DNA of 64,000 nt from Amycolatopsis bartoniae (GCF_014191255.1 NZ_JACHWH010000001.1:1860001-1924000), one strand, 5' to 3'; positions 12,701 through 27,700 are shown, counted from the first letter of the stretch. Program-made: numbers and translations. Notes: generated from the sequence alone by a model not told the origin.

Positions 12701-15700
12701 GGGTGTGAGCGCGTCCGCGTCCGGGAAGGGGTTCACCAGGTCGAGGCGCTGCAGCAGGGTCATCCCCTGCGCCGCGCTCAACTCGTCGTGGTCCAGACCG
12801 AGCAGGGCTTCCGGTGCCTCGGGCGTGTTGCCGAAGCCGAACAGGTCCGGGCCCAGCAGCTCGTGGTACTCGCGCTGCCCGCTGAGCACGGCCTTTTCGG
12901 CCATCTCGTCGAGCCGGGACCGGATCGCCGCCACGGCGACCGGATCGGCGAACCTGCCGGGCACGACGCCCGGCAGGATTCCGTCGGCGGGTTCCTCGGG
13001 CAGGACGTCGACCTCGTGCTCGGCGTGGACCTCCGGCTCCGCGTAGTCCTTCGCCACGTCGAACATGTCCCGCAACGCGTGGTAGGCGTTGTCCGTCAGG
13101 TAGTCGCGGTTCGCCGCGTTCGGCAGGGCTTCGGTGAGCGCGTCCAGGTCGAGCAGCTGCAGCAGGCGGGCGGTCTCGGGCCCGGTGTCCGGCAGGTCGC
13201 GTTCGAGGTACGCCTGGTACGCGAGCGCGCTCAACACGGTGTTGTGCACGGGGAAGCGGCGTTCGAGCTCGTCCGGCGTCAGGCCCGCCGGCGGCAGGAC
13301 GTGCGGCAGCATCCGCGCCCGCCACGGAGACGCGTCGCGGCCCGGCATCTCGCGGAGGAAGTCGGCCAGCCGCGTCACGTGGTTCGCGAGCTCCAACGGG
13401 GGCACCGCGTCGTCGTGCTCTTCGAACGGCGGCACGTCCTCGTAGGCAGGCGGCAGGTCCGCGTACGGCGGCGCGTCCCCGATGTCCTGCGGGGTTTCCT
13501 CGTAGCGCGGCGGAGCGTCCTCTCGCGACTGTCCGGAGTAGACCGGCTCACCCTGCTCGGGGAACTCACCGAACGGCCTTCCCTCCACCGTTCCCTGGAG
13601 ATAGCGGGTGCTGTTGCGGACCATCTCCGCGGCCTGGCGCACGTCGTGCAGGCCGGACCACGCGTTCTCGGGCAGCATCTCACCGGCGATGCGGTCGGCC
13701 AGCATCGTCACGATGCCCTCGTGGAACGCCTGCCGGACCTCCACCGGCGCACCACCCGGCACGGCCGGGGGCAGCGGGCCGGCCAGCGCTTCGGCCTGCT
13801 CCCGGGCCAGCTGAGCCCGCCAGCCGGAAGCCTCGTCGCGTTGCTCGTCCTCGCGCAGCCGTTGCCGCGCCTCGTCGAACTGGTCCTGGAACCTCGCCAG
13901 CTCCGTCCTGGCCCAGGCACCGAGGTCGTCGAAGGTGCGCAGCTGCTCGAACCGGTTGCGCAGTTCGTCGGCCAGCAGGCGGCCGTCGCCACCCTGCGCC
14001 AGTCGCGCGGCCACCGCGTCGGTCATCGACTGCCACAGCCGCTGCTGCACGGCGGTGACCGGACCGTAGCCCGGAATCGGGGCGGGGCGCTCACCGAGGA
14101 GCCACTCGGCGTGCTGCCGGTCGACTTCCAGGTCGTCGGGCAGCCACTCGGTGGCCGTGCGCAGGTAGGCCTCGAAACCCGCCACCGAGCCGGACAACCG
14201 GCTCGGGTCGGCGACGGCGGGGCCTGCCGAGTCCGAGACCAGCGCGTCGATGGCCTCGGCCTCCTCGGGCATCTCCGGCACAGCCACGTGCGCCGGTTCC
14301 GGCTGCGCCGGCCGGGCGGCAACCGTGTACAGCGAGGCCAGTTCGCGCGCCGGCAGCATGGTGTAGTGCGGGGCGCCGGACACCGGCCCGCGCAGGGACT
14401 CCGCGACGCGGCGCACCTCCGTCACGGTCGGGTTCTCCCAAGCCGACCGGGGAAGCGCACCGGTCAGCATCGAGTCCGCCATCAGGGTCACGAGACCGTT
14501 GTGGAAGTACCGGCGCACGTCCTCGTCGGCTTCCGCGACGGCACTGGGCAGGTCGCGCAGCAGGCGCTGCGCGTGCGACCGGGCCCGCTCGACCTCCTGC
14601 GGTGCGGACTCCGCCCGCTCGGCCAGCCGCTCCTCGGCCGCCTCGATGTGCTCCGACCACCGCACCGTCGCGTTCGTGGCGATGGCGGCGAGGCCGCCGT
14701 CGCCGGCCTCCGACACGTTGTCGTCCGGTTCCTCGGGGCGCGACTCCGCCACCGGCTGCGGCTCGCTGGGCTGCGCCATCTCCTCGCGCAGCGCGCTCAG
14801 CTCGCGGATGGGCGCGACCGTGTAGTGCGCGTTGTCGGTTTCCGGCCCCCGCAGGGACTCCGCGACCTGCCGCAATCCGGCGGTGTTCTCCCAGGCGACC
14901 CTGGGCAGCGTGCCCGCGAGCAGCGCGTCCGCGAGCACCGACACGAGGCCGTCGTGGAGAAACTGGCGCACGTCGGCGTCGGCCTCCGGCGTGGCGTCGG
15001 GCAGCGCACCCACGAGCCGCTCGGCCCGGGACCGCGCCAGCGCCGCTTCCGCCGGCACGGGGTGCGAGTCCAGCCGCTCCTCGGCCGCGCCGATGGGCCC
15101 GGACCAGTCGACGATCGCGTTCGTGCCGAGGGTGGCCAGGTCTTCTTCCGGGGCTTCGTGGTGCTCCGGCGCCGGTTCCGGTGCCGGAGCGGCTTCGTAG
15201 GCCCGGATCGCGGCTATCGCGCTCATCGGCAGGCGGGTGTAGTGCGGCTCGCCGCCGACCGGGCCGCGCAGCGACTCCGCGAGCTCGCGCAGCTGCGTGA
15301 TCTCCGGATTCCGCCAGGCCGCCCGGGGCGAGGCACCCGAGAGCATCGCGTCGGTGAGCACCGAGACGAGACCTTCGTGGAGGAACAGCCGGATGTCCTC
15401 GTCGGCGTCGGGGGTCGCGTCGGGCAGCGCACGCACCATCTGCTCCGCGAGAGAGCGGGCCCGCTCCACCTCGTGCGGCGGCGCGGAGTCCACGCGCTCC
15501 TGGGCGTCGCCGATGCGCTCGGACCACTCGGCGACGGCGTTCGTCCCGGCGTCGTCGACGGTTTCGGTGACGTGCTCCCGCGGCGGCTCGGTCGGTTCGG
15601 GCGCGCGGACCTGACCCAGGATCTCGACGGCGTTGCGGCTGTAGTGCCGTTCATCCGACGGCCCACGCAGCGCTTCCGCGGTGTTGCGCAGTCGCACGAC

Positions 15701-18700
15701 TTCGGGGCTGTGCCAGGCGACGCGCGGGTTCGTGCCACCGGCGATGAGGTCGGTCAGCATCGACACCAGACCGTCGTGCAGGAACTGACGCGTGTCCTCG
15801 TCCACACCGGACACCGCCGACGGCAGCTCACCCACCAGCTGCTCCGCCTCGGCACGCGCCTCCTCCACTGGCCGCACCGAGTCGAGGTCACCGTCCACAC
15901 GCGACTCGACGCGACCGGACGCCTCCAGGATCGGCTCCGCCCAATCCGCCATCGCCGCTTCCGCCCGCGTGTAATGCGGCTCTTCGACCGCACCACGCAA
16001 CGACTCCGCGGTCTCCCGCAACCGCGCGACGTCCTCGTGACCCCACGCCTCTTCACGGCTCGCGCCACCGGCGATGAGGTCGGTGAGCATCGACACCAGG
16101 CCGTCGTGCAGGAACTGACGCGTGTCCTCGTCCGCACCGGACACCGCCGACGGGAGAGCACCCGCCAACTGCTCCGCCTCAGCCCGCGCCTCCTCCACCG
16201 GCCGCACGGACTCCAGCTCACCGTCCACACGCGACTCGACGCGCGCCGACGCCTCCAGGATCGGCTCCGACCACTCCGCCATCGCCGCGTCGCCGAGGTC
16301 CTCCACAGTGGACGACGGTCCCTTCGCCACGGCCGGGCCGGTCGGGCCCGCGGCCCCGAGGTCCTGCGGCGCCGGGGAGTTGACAGCACCCACCTCGCGG
16401 AAGTAGCCGTCGTGCACCACCGTGCGGCTCCCGGTGGGAGCGTTCAACACGTCCTGGTCGGCCCCGTACATGGTGACCGGCCGGAAGTCCTTCTCCCACG
16501 CCTGCTTGATCGACAGGGCCACGGAGGCGGTTCCCGGCGAGTGCACCGCGTTGGCCTGGCAGTGGCCGATCAGCACGGGCAGGTCAGGAGAACCTGCCTG
16601 CACGAAGATCTCGCTGGCGTACACCGCGTGCGCGGCCTTCGCCCCGGACAGCGTCACGACGTCACCGCGGACGTGGGGGCGGCCGGTGGTCAGCGCGAAG
16701 ACCAGGCCCTCCGCTGGGTCACCGTGCCCGTCGAAGAGCCAGACGTCCAGGCCCGCCCACGGCGACTTGGTCTGCCGCTCCGACTTGAGCGTGTTGAGAG
16801 CGCCCTTCTTCGGGCTGACCTGGCGGACGTAGGTGTCCTGCCTGGCCCCGTCGAAGTGCATGCCGTTCAGCGCGTCCCAGGCCGCGTCGAGGGACTTCGA
16901 CGGGAAGAACTGCCCGTGCACGGTGCCGTTCGACCGCACGTGCGGGTAGCTCAGCAGGTCGCGCGGACCGGGGTCGAGCGGGGCGAGCTCGTCGAAACCG
17001 CCGGCGACGGCCAGTGTGCCGGGCTGCGCGAAGGACATGCCACGCACCGGCCGGTACATCGTGCGCGAGTACCCGCCGCCCAGCATCTCCCCGGCGAACT
17101 CGTCCAGCGCCGGGGTGTCCCCGTCCAGCCCGGCCAGCAGCAGCGGGATCTCGGTGTCGTTCCGCATCAGCGAGCGCAACGCGCGGTCGTCGCGCAGCAC
17201 CCGGCCGAGCGATCGCTGCGACACCTGCACCGGCTGCCCGTCCGTCCGCAGCGCCACGTACCCGCCGGGACCGCGACGGCCGACGACCAGCACCGGCGGC
17301 GTCACCCAGGGCACCTCCTGGCGCTGCCCGTGCTCGTCGACGAAGGTCGCGAGGCTCTGCCAGTCCGCCGCCTGCACCCAGTCGCGCAACTGCTGGACCA
17401 CCTGGTCGTCACCGGGCGAGCGGATCACCTTGACCGCGACCGTGCCGTCGTTGCTCGTCAGGGTGGTCGTCTGCAGGTCGCCGTCACGCCAGTCCGAAAC
17501 CAGCTCGAACCGCGTACCGGGAGCCCGCCGGATCCCGCCCGCCTCGATCCGCGCGCCACCGGTGGCTGCGTAGACGTCCGGGAAGAGACCGACCTCCCGC
17601 AGTGCCCCCGCGAAGTCGAAGCCCAGGCCGCCGTGGTTGTTCCGCACCGCACCGTCGTCGCCGACCAGGACGATCGGCCGGTCGGGCTCCATGCGCAGCT
17701 TCGCCAGGAAGTCCGGGTCCGACAGCAGCTGCTTGCCGAGCGCACGGCCTTCCACCTCCGCGAGGAACCCGCCCGGCAGGCCCACCTTCGCGTGGTCACG
17801 TGCACCGTCGACCGAGACGAAGATCGGCTCGCGGTCGCCCCACTCGCCGCGGTGATCCACCGTGCCGTCGGCGATGCCTTCGGCGAACTGCCGCAGTTCG
17901 TCCGCGTCCGCGGCCCGGCCGGTGCCGGTGCCGGTGGGGAAGCCGAAGACCGTGTCGTGGGAGACGTGCTCGACGTCCTGCAACGCCAGCGGCGTCTCGG
18001 CGAACTCCGCGCCCGCGTCGGTCGTCAGTACGCCGATCTGGTCGTCGAGCGACACCTTGCCGTGGTACGAGAAGCCTTGCCACGGTCCGGAAAGCTTCTT
18101 GAGCGCGGACAGCAGGCCGGGGTTGGGGTTGTGCGTGCCGGGGCCCGCCGCCTGGTCGTCGGTGGCCACGACGATGGGCCGCCGCACCGGGTCCTGGCGC
18201 GCCTGCGCGAACACGCTGGTGCCCAGAGCCAGCTCGGCGAACTCCTCCTCGGGAATCTCGACCAGCTCGCGGCTGCCCTTCATCCTGGCCACGAACACGC
18301 CGTCCGTGCTCTCCAGCAGCAGGTGCAGCGGGCGGGCGCGGTCCCCGTCGACGGCACCGGCCCAGGCCGCGATCTTCTCGGTGCGCTTCTCCTCCGGTGC
18401 GGCACCGGTGCCGGAGTCCTGGCTGGAGCTGCTGCTGCTGGCGGAGCTCGTGTCGTCCTCGGGGTGCTGGGCGTACATGCGCTGGGCGTTGTCGGTGGCG
18501 CGCCCCGCGCCGGACTTCATGGCCCGGGCCGTGCTGTCGGTCGTCGGGAACCCGACGCCGTAGTTCCGCCCGTGCGCGTCGGTCAGCGGCACCCAGACCA
18601 GGTCGTCGAGACGCGGCCGGGAGATCCGGTGGAAGCCGCCGTACTGCGGCTGCTCGGAAGCGGGCAGGTCGGCGGCGTGCATCTCGCGGTACGGGCCGTT

Positions 18701-21700
18701 CCCGCGCAGGGCTTCGCTGAACTCCCGCAGCGCGCGCTCGGACTCGACGGGGTGCGCCGGATCGGTGGCGACCACCGACACCACGAGCTTGGGGTCGGCC
18801 GCCAGCGCGTTCCGGTACTCCTCGTTCGCGGCGACGCGCTGGGCGAGCCCGGCCCCGTCGAGCACCTCGCCGTCCACGACGAACCGGCCGTTACGCGCGG
18901 TCGCGAACACGTAGAACGGGTTGCGGACACTGTCGATCGGCTTCGGCGGCATCTGGTCGTAGGCGTCCCGCCACTCGGCCAGCTCCGCCGGGTCACTGGT
19001 GAACGCGACCGCACCGAGCCCGTTCGACGCGGCCGGGAACGTGGCGGCTTCGGAGGTGAGCTTGGTCCTCTTCGCAGGCGGGGCGTCCATGTCCACATCG
19101 GACGCGGCGTCGCTGTCGGTCAGGGTCCGCGGGTGGACGACGGTCGCCTGTCCGACGCCGGACGGCGGCTGCGCCCCGTTCGCCGCCTTGCCGGGGGCGA
19201 GCGCCGCGAACGCCTCGTTGAGCTTCTGGATGGCCTCGTCCGACGTGTCCCCGCGGGTGATCCGGTTGACGGCCGACTCACCGAGGTCGTGCTTCGCGAG
19301 CTGGACGTGGACCTGCCCGACCGGCCCGTAGCCGTAAGGCGCCTTTTCACCGATGACGCGGACGGTGACGTCCTCGGGCCGGACGTCCAGGCCCAGCCTG
19401 CTCAACCGCACCGTCTCGGCGGTCAGCTCGTCGTTGAACACCGCCGCCATGGCGTCCGCGCGGTCCTGGCCCAGCTCCTTGGCCCGCGTCGAACTGCCCA
19501 GGACCGAGTGGCCCCAGCCCCGGATCGTCACCTCCGGCAGGTCCACGTTGTGCCGCCTGCGCCACGCCGCGGCGCGAGCGACCTGCCGGGCGACCTGGCG
19601 GACCTCGGCGACCTGCGGGCCCGACAGCACCTTGCCCTTCTTCGGGAAGGTCGCCTCGACGGCGCCGATGGTGTTCGCCGCGAGATCGGCCAGCGGCACG
19701 TCCGGCGGCCGCGTCCCGTCCGGCAGGGCCTCGGTGAACACGCCGTCCACGATCGAGCGGGTCGCGGTCGTGTTGGTGACGAAAACGGGCTTGGTGGCAC
19801 CGAAGACCCGGGCCGGCTGGCCCTTGACCTGCTGCCATTCGCCCTTGAACCGCTCCGCGGGAGCCTCGCTCGCCCCGTCCGGAGCGGCCATCAGCCAGCA
19901 CTGGCCGAGCACGACCGGAGCGGTGGGGTCGGTGCCGGCCTGCCGGTACACCTCGGTGCCGGCGACCATCCGCGCACTGGCGGCACCGTCGACCACCACC
20001 GTGTCGCCGATGTGCAGGGGCTGGTCCGTCTTGAGCCCGAAGGTGAACCCGTCGCGGAGCCCGTGCCCGTCGAGGAACCACGCCGGAACCGTGCTGCCCG
20101 CCCAGGGCGCCAGCACCGGGACGGGGCGCTCGACCGTGGTGCCGTTCGCCTTCTTCTCGGTGTGTTTCTGCAGGTAGTACTGCTGCCGCACGGCGGAGTC
20201 GTACCGGGCGGGCAGGAACATGTCCTGTGCGTCCTTCTCCGTCAGCGGGAAGAACTGCCCGTGGCCGCCCAGGGTCTCGTTGGCCATGGCGTAGGTGACG
20301 ATGTCGTCCGGCCCCGGCATGACCGCCGCCTGGGTCTTGAGGTCCTTGCCGTTCGTGGTGATGCCACCGCTGCGCAACAGCGACAACGAGCCCTGCGGGT
20401 GGTGGACCAGCCGCGAGTAGCCGCCGGGCAGCAGCGACTGCGCGAACTCCCCGACGCCGGTGGTGTCCCCGTCCAGCGCGGCGAGCACGAGCGGGCGGTC
20501 GCTGCGGGGTCCCTTGCCCCGGCCCAGCATCTGCCGCAGGTCGGGGTCGTTGCGGACGATCTGGGCCAGCTTCGCCGGGGTGAGCTGCTGGACCACGCCG
20601 TCCTTCCGGATGGCCTGGTAGCCGCGGGGACCGACACCGCCGAACAGGAACGCCGGCATCGTACCCGCAGGCCACGGCGAGGCAGCCGTGTGCAGGAGGG
20701 AACCCGTGCTGACCAAATACGTCTTCAGGTGGTCGGCCGCCGCGTTCTCGGCCCACTCCTTCGCCCGCCGGAACTGGAGGCCGTCCCCGGGGTAGCGCAC
20801 GAACAGCGCCACCGGGTCGCCGGCCCGGTTCTTCAGCACGCTCGTCCGCACGTCGCCCGCCCGCAGGTCCGACACCAGCGCGAAGTCCGTGTGCCCGCTG
20901 GTGCCGATCTTGTCCGGCTCGATCCGCGCCGCACCGTCGGGCGAGTAGACGTCGGTGAAGAACCCTTCGGCGCGCAGCGCACCGGCGAAGTCGAAGCCGA
21001 GGCCGCCGAAGTTGGACCGGGTGCCGCCGTCGCGGGCCACCAGCAGCACCGGCCGCTCCGGGTCGGCCTCCAGTGCCCGCCGGAACCGCGGGTCGGCCAG
21101 CAGCATCTTCCCGAGCTGCCGGCCGCCCAGTTCGAGCACGCCGCCGGCCCTCGTGGCGATGCGGGCGAACGTGCCGTCCGGTGAGTCGACGGAGACGATC
21201 AGCGGCTTCTTCGGCGCCCACACCCCGTCCAGGTCGGCGGTGCCGTTCGCGACCGCGTCGATGAAGTCCGCCAGCACCGCCGTCTCCGCCGCGGGCTCGC
21301 GGGCCCCGCCGGGCACGGGGAAACCGAACACCTCGTCCGACGACTGGTGCACCACGTCGGCCAGCGCCGGGGGCGGTCCTTCGGTGAACTCGCTGCCCCG
21401 CGGCACGGACAGCATGGCCACGTCGTTGAAGGAGTAAGAACCGCTGTAGTCGTAGGTCTGCCAGGGGCCGGTGAGCGCGCGCAGCTTCGTCAGCAGCCGG
21501 TCGTTGGCCGCGCTCTTCGGCGTGCCCTGCGCCGCGCCGTCCCGGGTCAGCACGAGCAGCGGCGGCCGGGTCGGGCCGCCGGTCAGCTGCTGGAACGCCG
21601 ACGACTTCGCCATCAGCTCGGCGGTCTGCTCGGGCGCGAGCTGCCAGGTGCTCCCGTCGCTCAACGGCACGTCGAACCTGTCGCCGGTGCTGTCCAGGAG

Positions 21701-24700
21701 TAACTCGGCAGGGCGTGTGCGGGCGCCGTCCGTCGCCGCGGCCCACGCCTGCGTGGTGGGCGTCTTCCGCTTCTCGCCCGCCGCGTCGACCTCGGTCTCG
21801 TACACCGCCCGCATGCTGTGGTCGGTGGTGAGGTTCAGCTTGTGGACCTCGTTGTCGGCGAGGCGCTGCGGCGAGGCGAAGCCCATACCGAACTGGCGGT
21901 CGTTCGTGTCCTTCAGCGAAACCCACAGCACGTCGTCCGGCCGGATCTCCGACACCAGCTCGAAGGACCCGCCGTTCGCGGGCACCGCCGTGCCGGTCGC
22001 GTCCAGCTCCAGCCGGTCGGTCGCCGCGGTCACCGACCGGTACGGGCCGCCGTCGCGCAGCGCCTCCGCGAACTCCTTCGCCGCGCGGGCCGACTCGTCC
22101 GGGTGCGCGGGATCCGCGGCGACCAGCCGCACCGGCACCGTCGGGTCCGCCACGTGCTGCTGGAACGCGGGCGAGTTCCGCACGTGCCGGGCCAGGGTGG
22201 CGCCGTCGACCCGCGCCCCGCCGAGCAGGAACTGGTCGCCCACGGCGGTGGCGTAGACGTAAAACGGGTTCTTCGGACCGGTCTTCGGCGGCAGCGCGGC
22301 GTGCAGGGCGTCCCAGTCCGCCTTCTCCGACGTGAAGCCCGAGTCGAAGCTGAGGCCGCCGGCCGAGTGGGCGGTGGTGCCGTGCACCGACGTCCGCGGC
22401 TCGGTGGGCACCGACACGTCGACGGTGACGTGGCCCGCCGGGCCCTGGACCACCACGATGTCCGGCAGCGCGCGCGACGGGTCGCCGTCCAGCAGTTCCG
22501 CGCGCAGCAGGTCCGCGACGACCCGCGCGTCCTGCTGCGTGCCGGTGATCTCGACCCGCGGCGCGGGCAGGCCGTCGGCGTGCTGGAGCGACACCGACGT
22601 GTTCAGCACGCTCGCCAGCGTCCGCAGGTCCGACGCCTCGGCGGGGTCGGCGAGGCGCGGCCCGCCCGGGTCGACGTGGTAGGTGCGCTGACGGCCCAGT
22701 TCCACGTTCGCCAGGTCGCGGGCGAGCTGGTCCGCGGTCGCCGACGCCACGCTGTGGATCGAGGACGCGCCGCTCGCGCTGGCCAGCGAAGCGGTGCTGC
22801 CTGCCGCCGCGGTGAGCCCGAGGCCGAGCCCGGTGCCGAGGCCGAGCCCGGTGCCGCTGGCGATGGAGCCGGTGTCGCTGGACAGTGACGCCGCGTCACT
22901 GTCCGGACCGGTGAGGCCGAGCCCGGTGCCGAGGCCGAAGGTGTTGCCCAGCCCCAGGCCCGTGCCACCGACGATGGAACCGGCGTCGCTGTCGCTGTCC
23001 GACCAGTTGGTGTTGGCGAAGCCCTGCAGCGGTGCCGAACGGGGAACGCCGCCGCCCCCGCCGGGGCCACGGCCCGCCTTGCCGGTGCCGAGTCCGCCGC
23101 CTCCGCCGCGCAGCACCTCGTCTTCGTCGCGAGGCGCTTCGAAGACGGCGGAGTCCTCGTCCGGTGTGGCGCCGTCCGGCAACGGGCGCACCGTGCCATC
23201 GCGGCGGACCTCGACGCGGCTGTCGAAGCCGCGGACGCCGCCCCGGTAACCGACGTCGCGGAGGAGGTTCGTCAGCGTTCCGAGGCGGCCGGACTGCGGG
23301 CTGTCGACCCGGCAGCTGACGAACACCATCGCCGCGCGCTGCTGCCAGCCGGCATCGCCGGGCAGCTCGATGCTGGTGAGCAGCCGCACCACGCCGCGCT
23401 CGTCGAGCGGCACGATCTCGCCGCTCTTCTTGCGGATCGAGAAACCGCTTTCACCGTGGTGGATCACGGTGGCGAACTCGTCCGGCACGCCGGCGCCGTT
23501 CTCGAAGGCTTCCTGCAGCACGACACGCTCGCGGTCCGTCCGCGGGAAGCCGACACCGCGCACGTTGCCCGCACGGTCCCGCAGCGGCACGAAGTCCACT
23601 TCGGACGGATCGACGTGGGGGAACGGCCCGGGCGGCGTGGGCGCGGCGTCCATGACGACGCCGTCCTCGGATGCCGCGTCGCTGTGCTCCGAGAGCGCGG
23701 CGTCCTCGTCGTCGGACCAGCCCTGGAACGTCTCGTCGAAGCGAATCCGCGGCCCCCGCGGCGACGACGGCTCCTCGGCCACCGACTCGCCGTCGTGCTC
23801 GCCCGCGTCCGACGCGGCGTCCTCGTCGTCGGACCAGCCCTCGAACGTCTCGTCGAACCGGATCCGCGGCCCCCGCGGCGACGACGGCTCAGGCACGTGC
23901 TCACCGTCGGACAGGTCCGGCTCGCTCAGAGCGTCGTCAAAGCCGTCCGGGTCAAAGTGCTCGAAACCGCCGAACAGCGGCTGCGGCTGGCCAGGCTTGA
24001 CGCCGGGCGCGACGGCTTCGAGGAACGCGCCTCCCCGCTCGACCGTCCGCTCACCGTCCCGCTTGACCCTGACTACTTCCGATGCCGCCCACATGATCGT
24101 CGGGCCAGCTTCGCGTTCCCACGCCTCACGGACACTGAAAGCCACCGTGGGCTCGGCGACCCCGGCCGCGTTCACGTTGGTGGCACACTGCCCCAGCACC
24201 ACCCCGGCGTCCGGATCGGGCTGCGCTTGCCGGTAGATCTCGCTGCCGTAGATCGCCGCCGCCGCCGGATCGCCGGAAAGCTCGACAGCATCGCCGCGGC
24301 GGTAGGAGTCACCAGTGGACAGGGCGAAGGCAAGTCCACTGGAGGACCCGTGGCCGTCCGTGAACCAAGGGTCGCGACCGGCCCACGGCGCGCGGAATGG
24401 CTCCTTTCGGTACTGGTAGCCGCCCTCCCCGTCGGGGCGGCGAATCTCCCGGATGTAGTACTGCTGCTGCGCCCGGGATTCTCCGACCGCGGCGAGCCCC
24501 ATGTGTGCGCCGTCGAAGTCCCCGCTCGGGAAGAACTGGCCGAACGTGCCGAGGCGCTCGTTCGCGCTCGGGTAGCTGACGATGTCCTCCGGCCGCGGCG
24601 CGTCCGGCTCGATCGCCCGGAAGCCCGGCCCCTGCACCCCGAGCGACCCGCCCGGCCGGAACGTCAGTGTGCCCTGCGGTGCGTAGGCCGTGCGGGCGTA

Positions 24701-27700
24701 ACCACCGCGCGCCATGCCCTCCGCGAACTCCTCCAGCCCGATGGTGGGGCCCCCGAGCCCGGCCAGCAGGTAGGGCAGGGTCGGATCGGTGCCGAGCGCC
24801 TCGCGCAGGCTCTGGTCGTCGCGGAAGACGTCGGCGAGCTCGGCGGGGCTGACCGAACCCACCGTCCCGTCCCGGCGCATCCCGAGGTAACCGCGCGGCG
24901 TGCGCTGCGCGACCAGAAGCGCCGGCGCGCGGTCCCACGGCGCGGCGGCTTCGCTGCCGTCGCCGCGGGTGAAAGTGCCCATGGTGAACTCGTTGCTCTG
25001 CTCGGCCCAGCGCTGCAGGCGCCGGAGCACCTCTTCGTCGCCCGGGGTCCGGACGAGCCGGGCGGCCAGCGTCCCGTCCGGCCGGTGGATGTCGGTGGTC
25101 TCCAGGTCGCCGGCCCGCAGCCGCGAAACCGGGACATAGCTCGCGTGCTCGCCGACGTCGCCCTTGACGCCGTACACCGTCGGGTGGAAGCCGGCCTCGT
25201 GCAGGGCACCGGCGAAGTCGAAGCCGAGACCGCCGATGTCGTTGCGCAGTCCCGAATCCTTCGAGAGCACCACGACCGGCCGCGTCGGGTCGGCTTCCAG
25301 CTGTGCCCGGAAGGCGGGATTGGCGAGCATCATCCGCCCGATCGCCCGGCCACCCAGTTCGAGGTCCTGGCCGTTCTCGAGTCCCGCGAGTGCGTGCCGC
25401 GCTTCGCCGTCCAGCACGACGTACAGCGGTTCCTCGTTCCCCCACGGGCCTTCGAGGGACGCCGTGCCGTCGGCGAGGGCGGCGGCTCGCGCCGCGGCGT
25501 CACCCGACGTCGCGGAGACCGCGAAGGCCGGGCCCTCGGCCGCGAACCGGACGTCTCCGGTGCTCGGCAGGGATTCGGCGAACCGGCCGCCACGCTCGAT
25601 CCCGACGACGCCGAAGTCGCGTTCGAAGGTGAGCCGTCCGGTGTGCTCGAACGCCTGCCACGGCCCGGTCAGCTCGCGCAGCTTCGTCAGGAACCGCTGG
25701 TTCAGCTCGTGCGTGGCGGCGTTCGGGCTGACGTCGTGGGTGGCCACGACCAGCGGCGGGCGGACCGGGCCGCTCGCCGCGTCGCGGAAGAAGGCGGTGG
25801 TCGCGACCATCTCCGCCATCGCGTCCGGGCTGAGCCGCGACACCGTTTCGCCGTCGTTGTCGGCCACGAGGAAGTGGCCGTCCTCGCTCTCCAGGAACAG
25901 GTGCAGCGGGCGGGTGCGGTCGCCGTCGGTCGCGGGAGCCCAGTCCTGCACGGCTTCGGTGACGGTGGTGGTGCCGTCCTCGTTCGGCGAGCGGACGGCC
26001 AGCACCCGCTCCGCGTGGTCGGTCGACGCCTTGATGGCCGAGACCATGTCCCCGCCGCGCTGCCTCGACGAGGCGAAGCCCATGCCGTAGTCCCGGCCGT
26101 GCGCGTCGACCAGCGGGTACCAGTGCACGGTTTCGATGTCCGGCCCGGTGTCGCCGGGGTGCTCGCTGGGCGGCTCGCTGGCCTGCGACTCGCTGTCGTC
26201 GTCCAGCGGGTTCCGCCAGTCGTCCGCGAACTCGCCGTCGAACGGGCTGGTCGGGCGCGAAAGCGTGCCGTCGTCGGACTGGGTCTCGTCCGGATCGCCG
26301 CTCGGCGCGGGTTCGAGGGGAGAGGGCTCGTCGTGCGGGCCGACGTGGGTGTCGGCGGACGACGGCCGGTCCTCGGGCGCGGGCTCCACCACGACCTTCG
26401 GCACCGAGAGCCCGCCCTCCTCGGCGGACTCCGGCACCTCGGGGATCGGGGTGTCGAAGACGTTGCGCCAGTTCGCGAACGTCTCCAGCGGCGTCTCGGT
26501 CGTCGGGAAGAAGGCGCCGGGGTGGCCGCCGGACGAGTGGCGGACGGGCACCTGGAGCAGACCGTCGGAGGAGCTGAACCGCCGTCCCGCCGACGGGCGC
26601 CGCACCGGCACGACCTCGGGCTGCCCGGCGTGCTCCGGTGCCGTGTCCTCGGACGAAACGCTCGTGTCGTCGGCGAGGTGCGGGAAGAACTTGGGGTTCG
26701 CCTGCACGTCGGACGAGTCCGCCCACGCGGCGAGCTCCTCCGGCGTGAGCAGCGCCGGGTAGGAGTTCATCGGGTTGTTCATGACGAACACCGGGCGATC
26801 GTCCACAGTGGTCGCCTGCAGGTAGACGTCGTGGTCCGGCGTCTTCAGCAGCGCCCCGCCGTCCGCCGACACCTGCCGCCAGAACTCCGCCCACTGCTCC
26901 GGCGTCTCCAGCCCGTCGGCGAGGAACACCCCCGGCTGCCGCTCGCCGAACAGCTCGCCGGCACCGAACAGCGTGCCGTCCGGCTCCAGCGCCAGCTGCG
27001 ACTGGAGCCTGCCGAGGTAGGACTCGTGATCGACCCCGCTGAGCCTGCGGCCGCCGCGGTCCACGATCAGCGGTGACGTCAGCGCGAGACTCGTCCACCA
27101 CTCGCCGCGGACGACCTTCTTGGTGAGTACCGGCACGCGGTCGGTCTTGAGGTCGGCGGCGGCCAGCTTCTGCATGGACCGGCCCCAGCGCTCGCTGAGG
27201 TCCCGCCACTGCCGCCGCACCGCGGGGTCGCCCTGGTCGGCGTCCACCAGCCGCAGCGCCTGCCGCTCGATGGCCGTGAACTCGGCGCGCGCGTCGGCGA
27301 CCCGCTTGCGGACCATCTCCTCCTGGGTGCGGCCGAACGGCCGGTCCGACCGGCTCTTGACCTCGGGGCGCACCCGGTTGAGGCCGTGCTCGGTGGCGTC
27401 CGCCATGGCGCGGCCCACCTGCAGCAGCCCGGCCAGCGACGGCACCCTGTTGCGCACGGCCGCGTCGACCGCCGCCGCGACGCACGTGTTGAGGAAGTAC
27501 TGCTCCTCGTGGCCGGCGGCCGCGAACGACGCTTCGGTCAGCGCCGCCGGGTTCCGCACGAGCGCGGTGAACAACGGCTGGCCCGCCAGCGCCGCCCGCG
27601 CCGGGGCGCTGAGGTTCATCGTGCCGAGCCCGGTCAGGCGCACCGGCAGCTCCGCGGACGGCGGCAGCACGAGCCCGTACACCGGCGAGGTCGGCTCCGT

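Noticed and set aside
2549..21184. A plus-strand open frame of over 6,000 codons
   Set aside because: It is codon-aligned antisense to the giant minus-strand gene. Such frames stay open because TTA, CTA and TCA are rare codons in a GC-rich gene. The product is Arg/Val/Gly-heavy with no domains.
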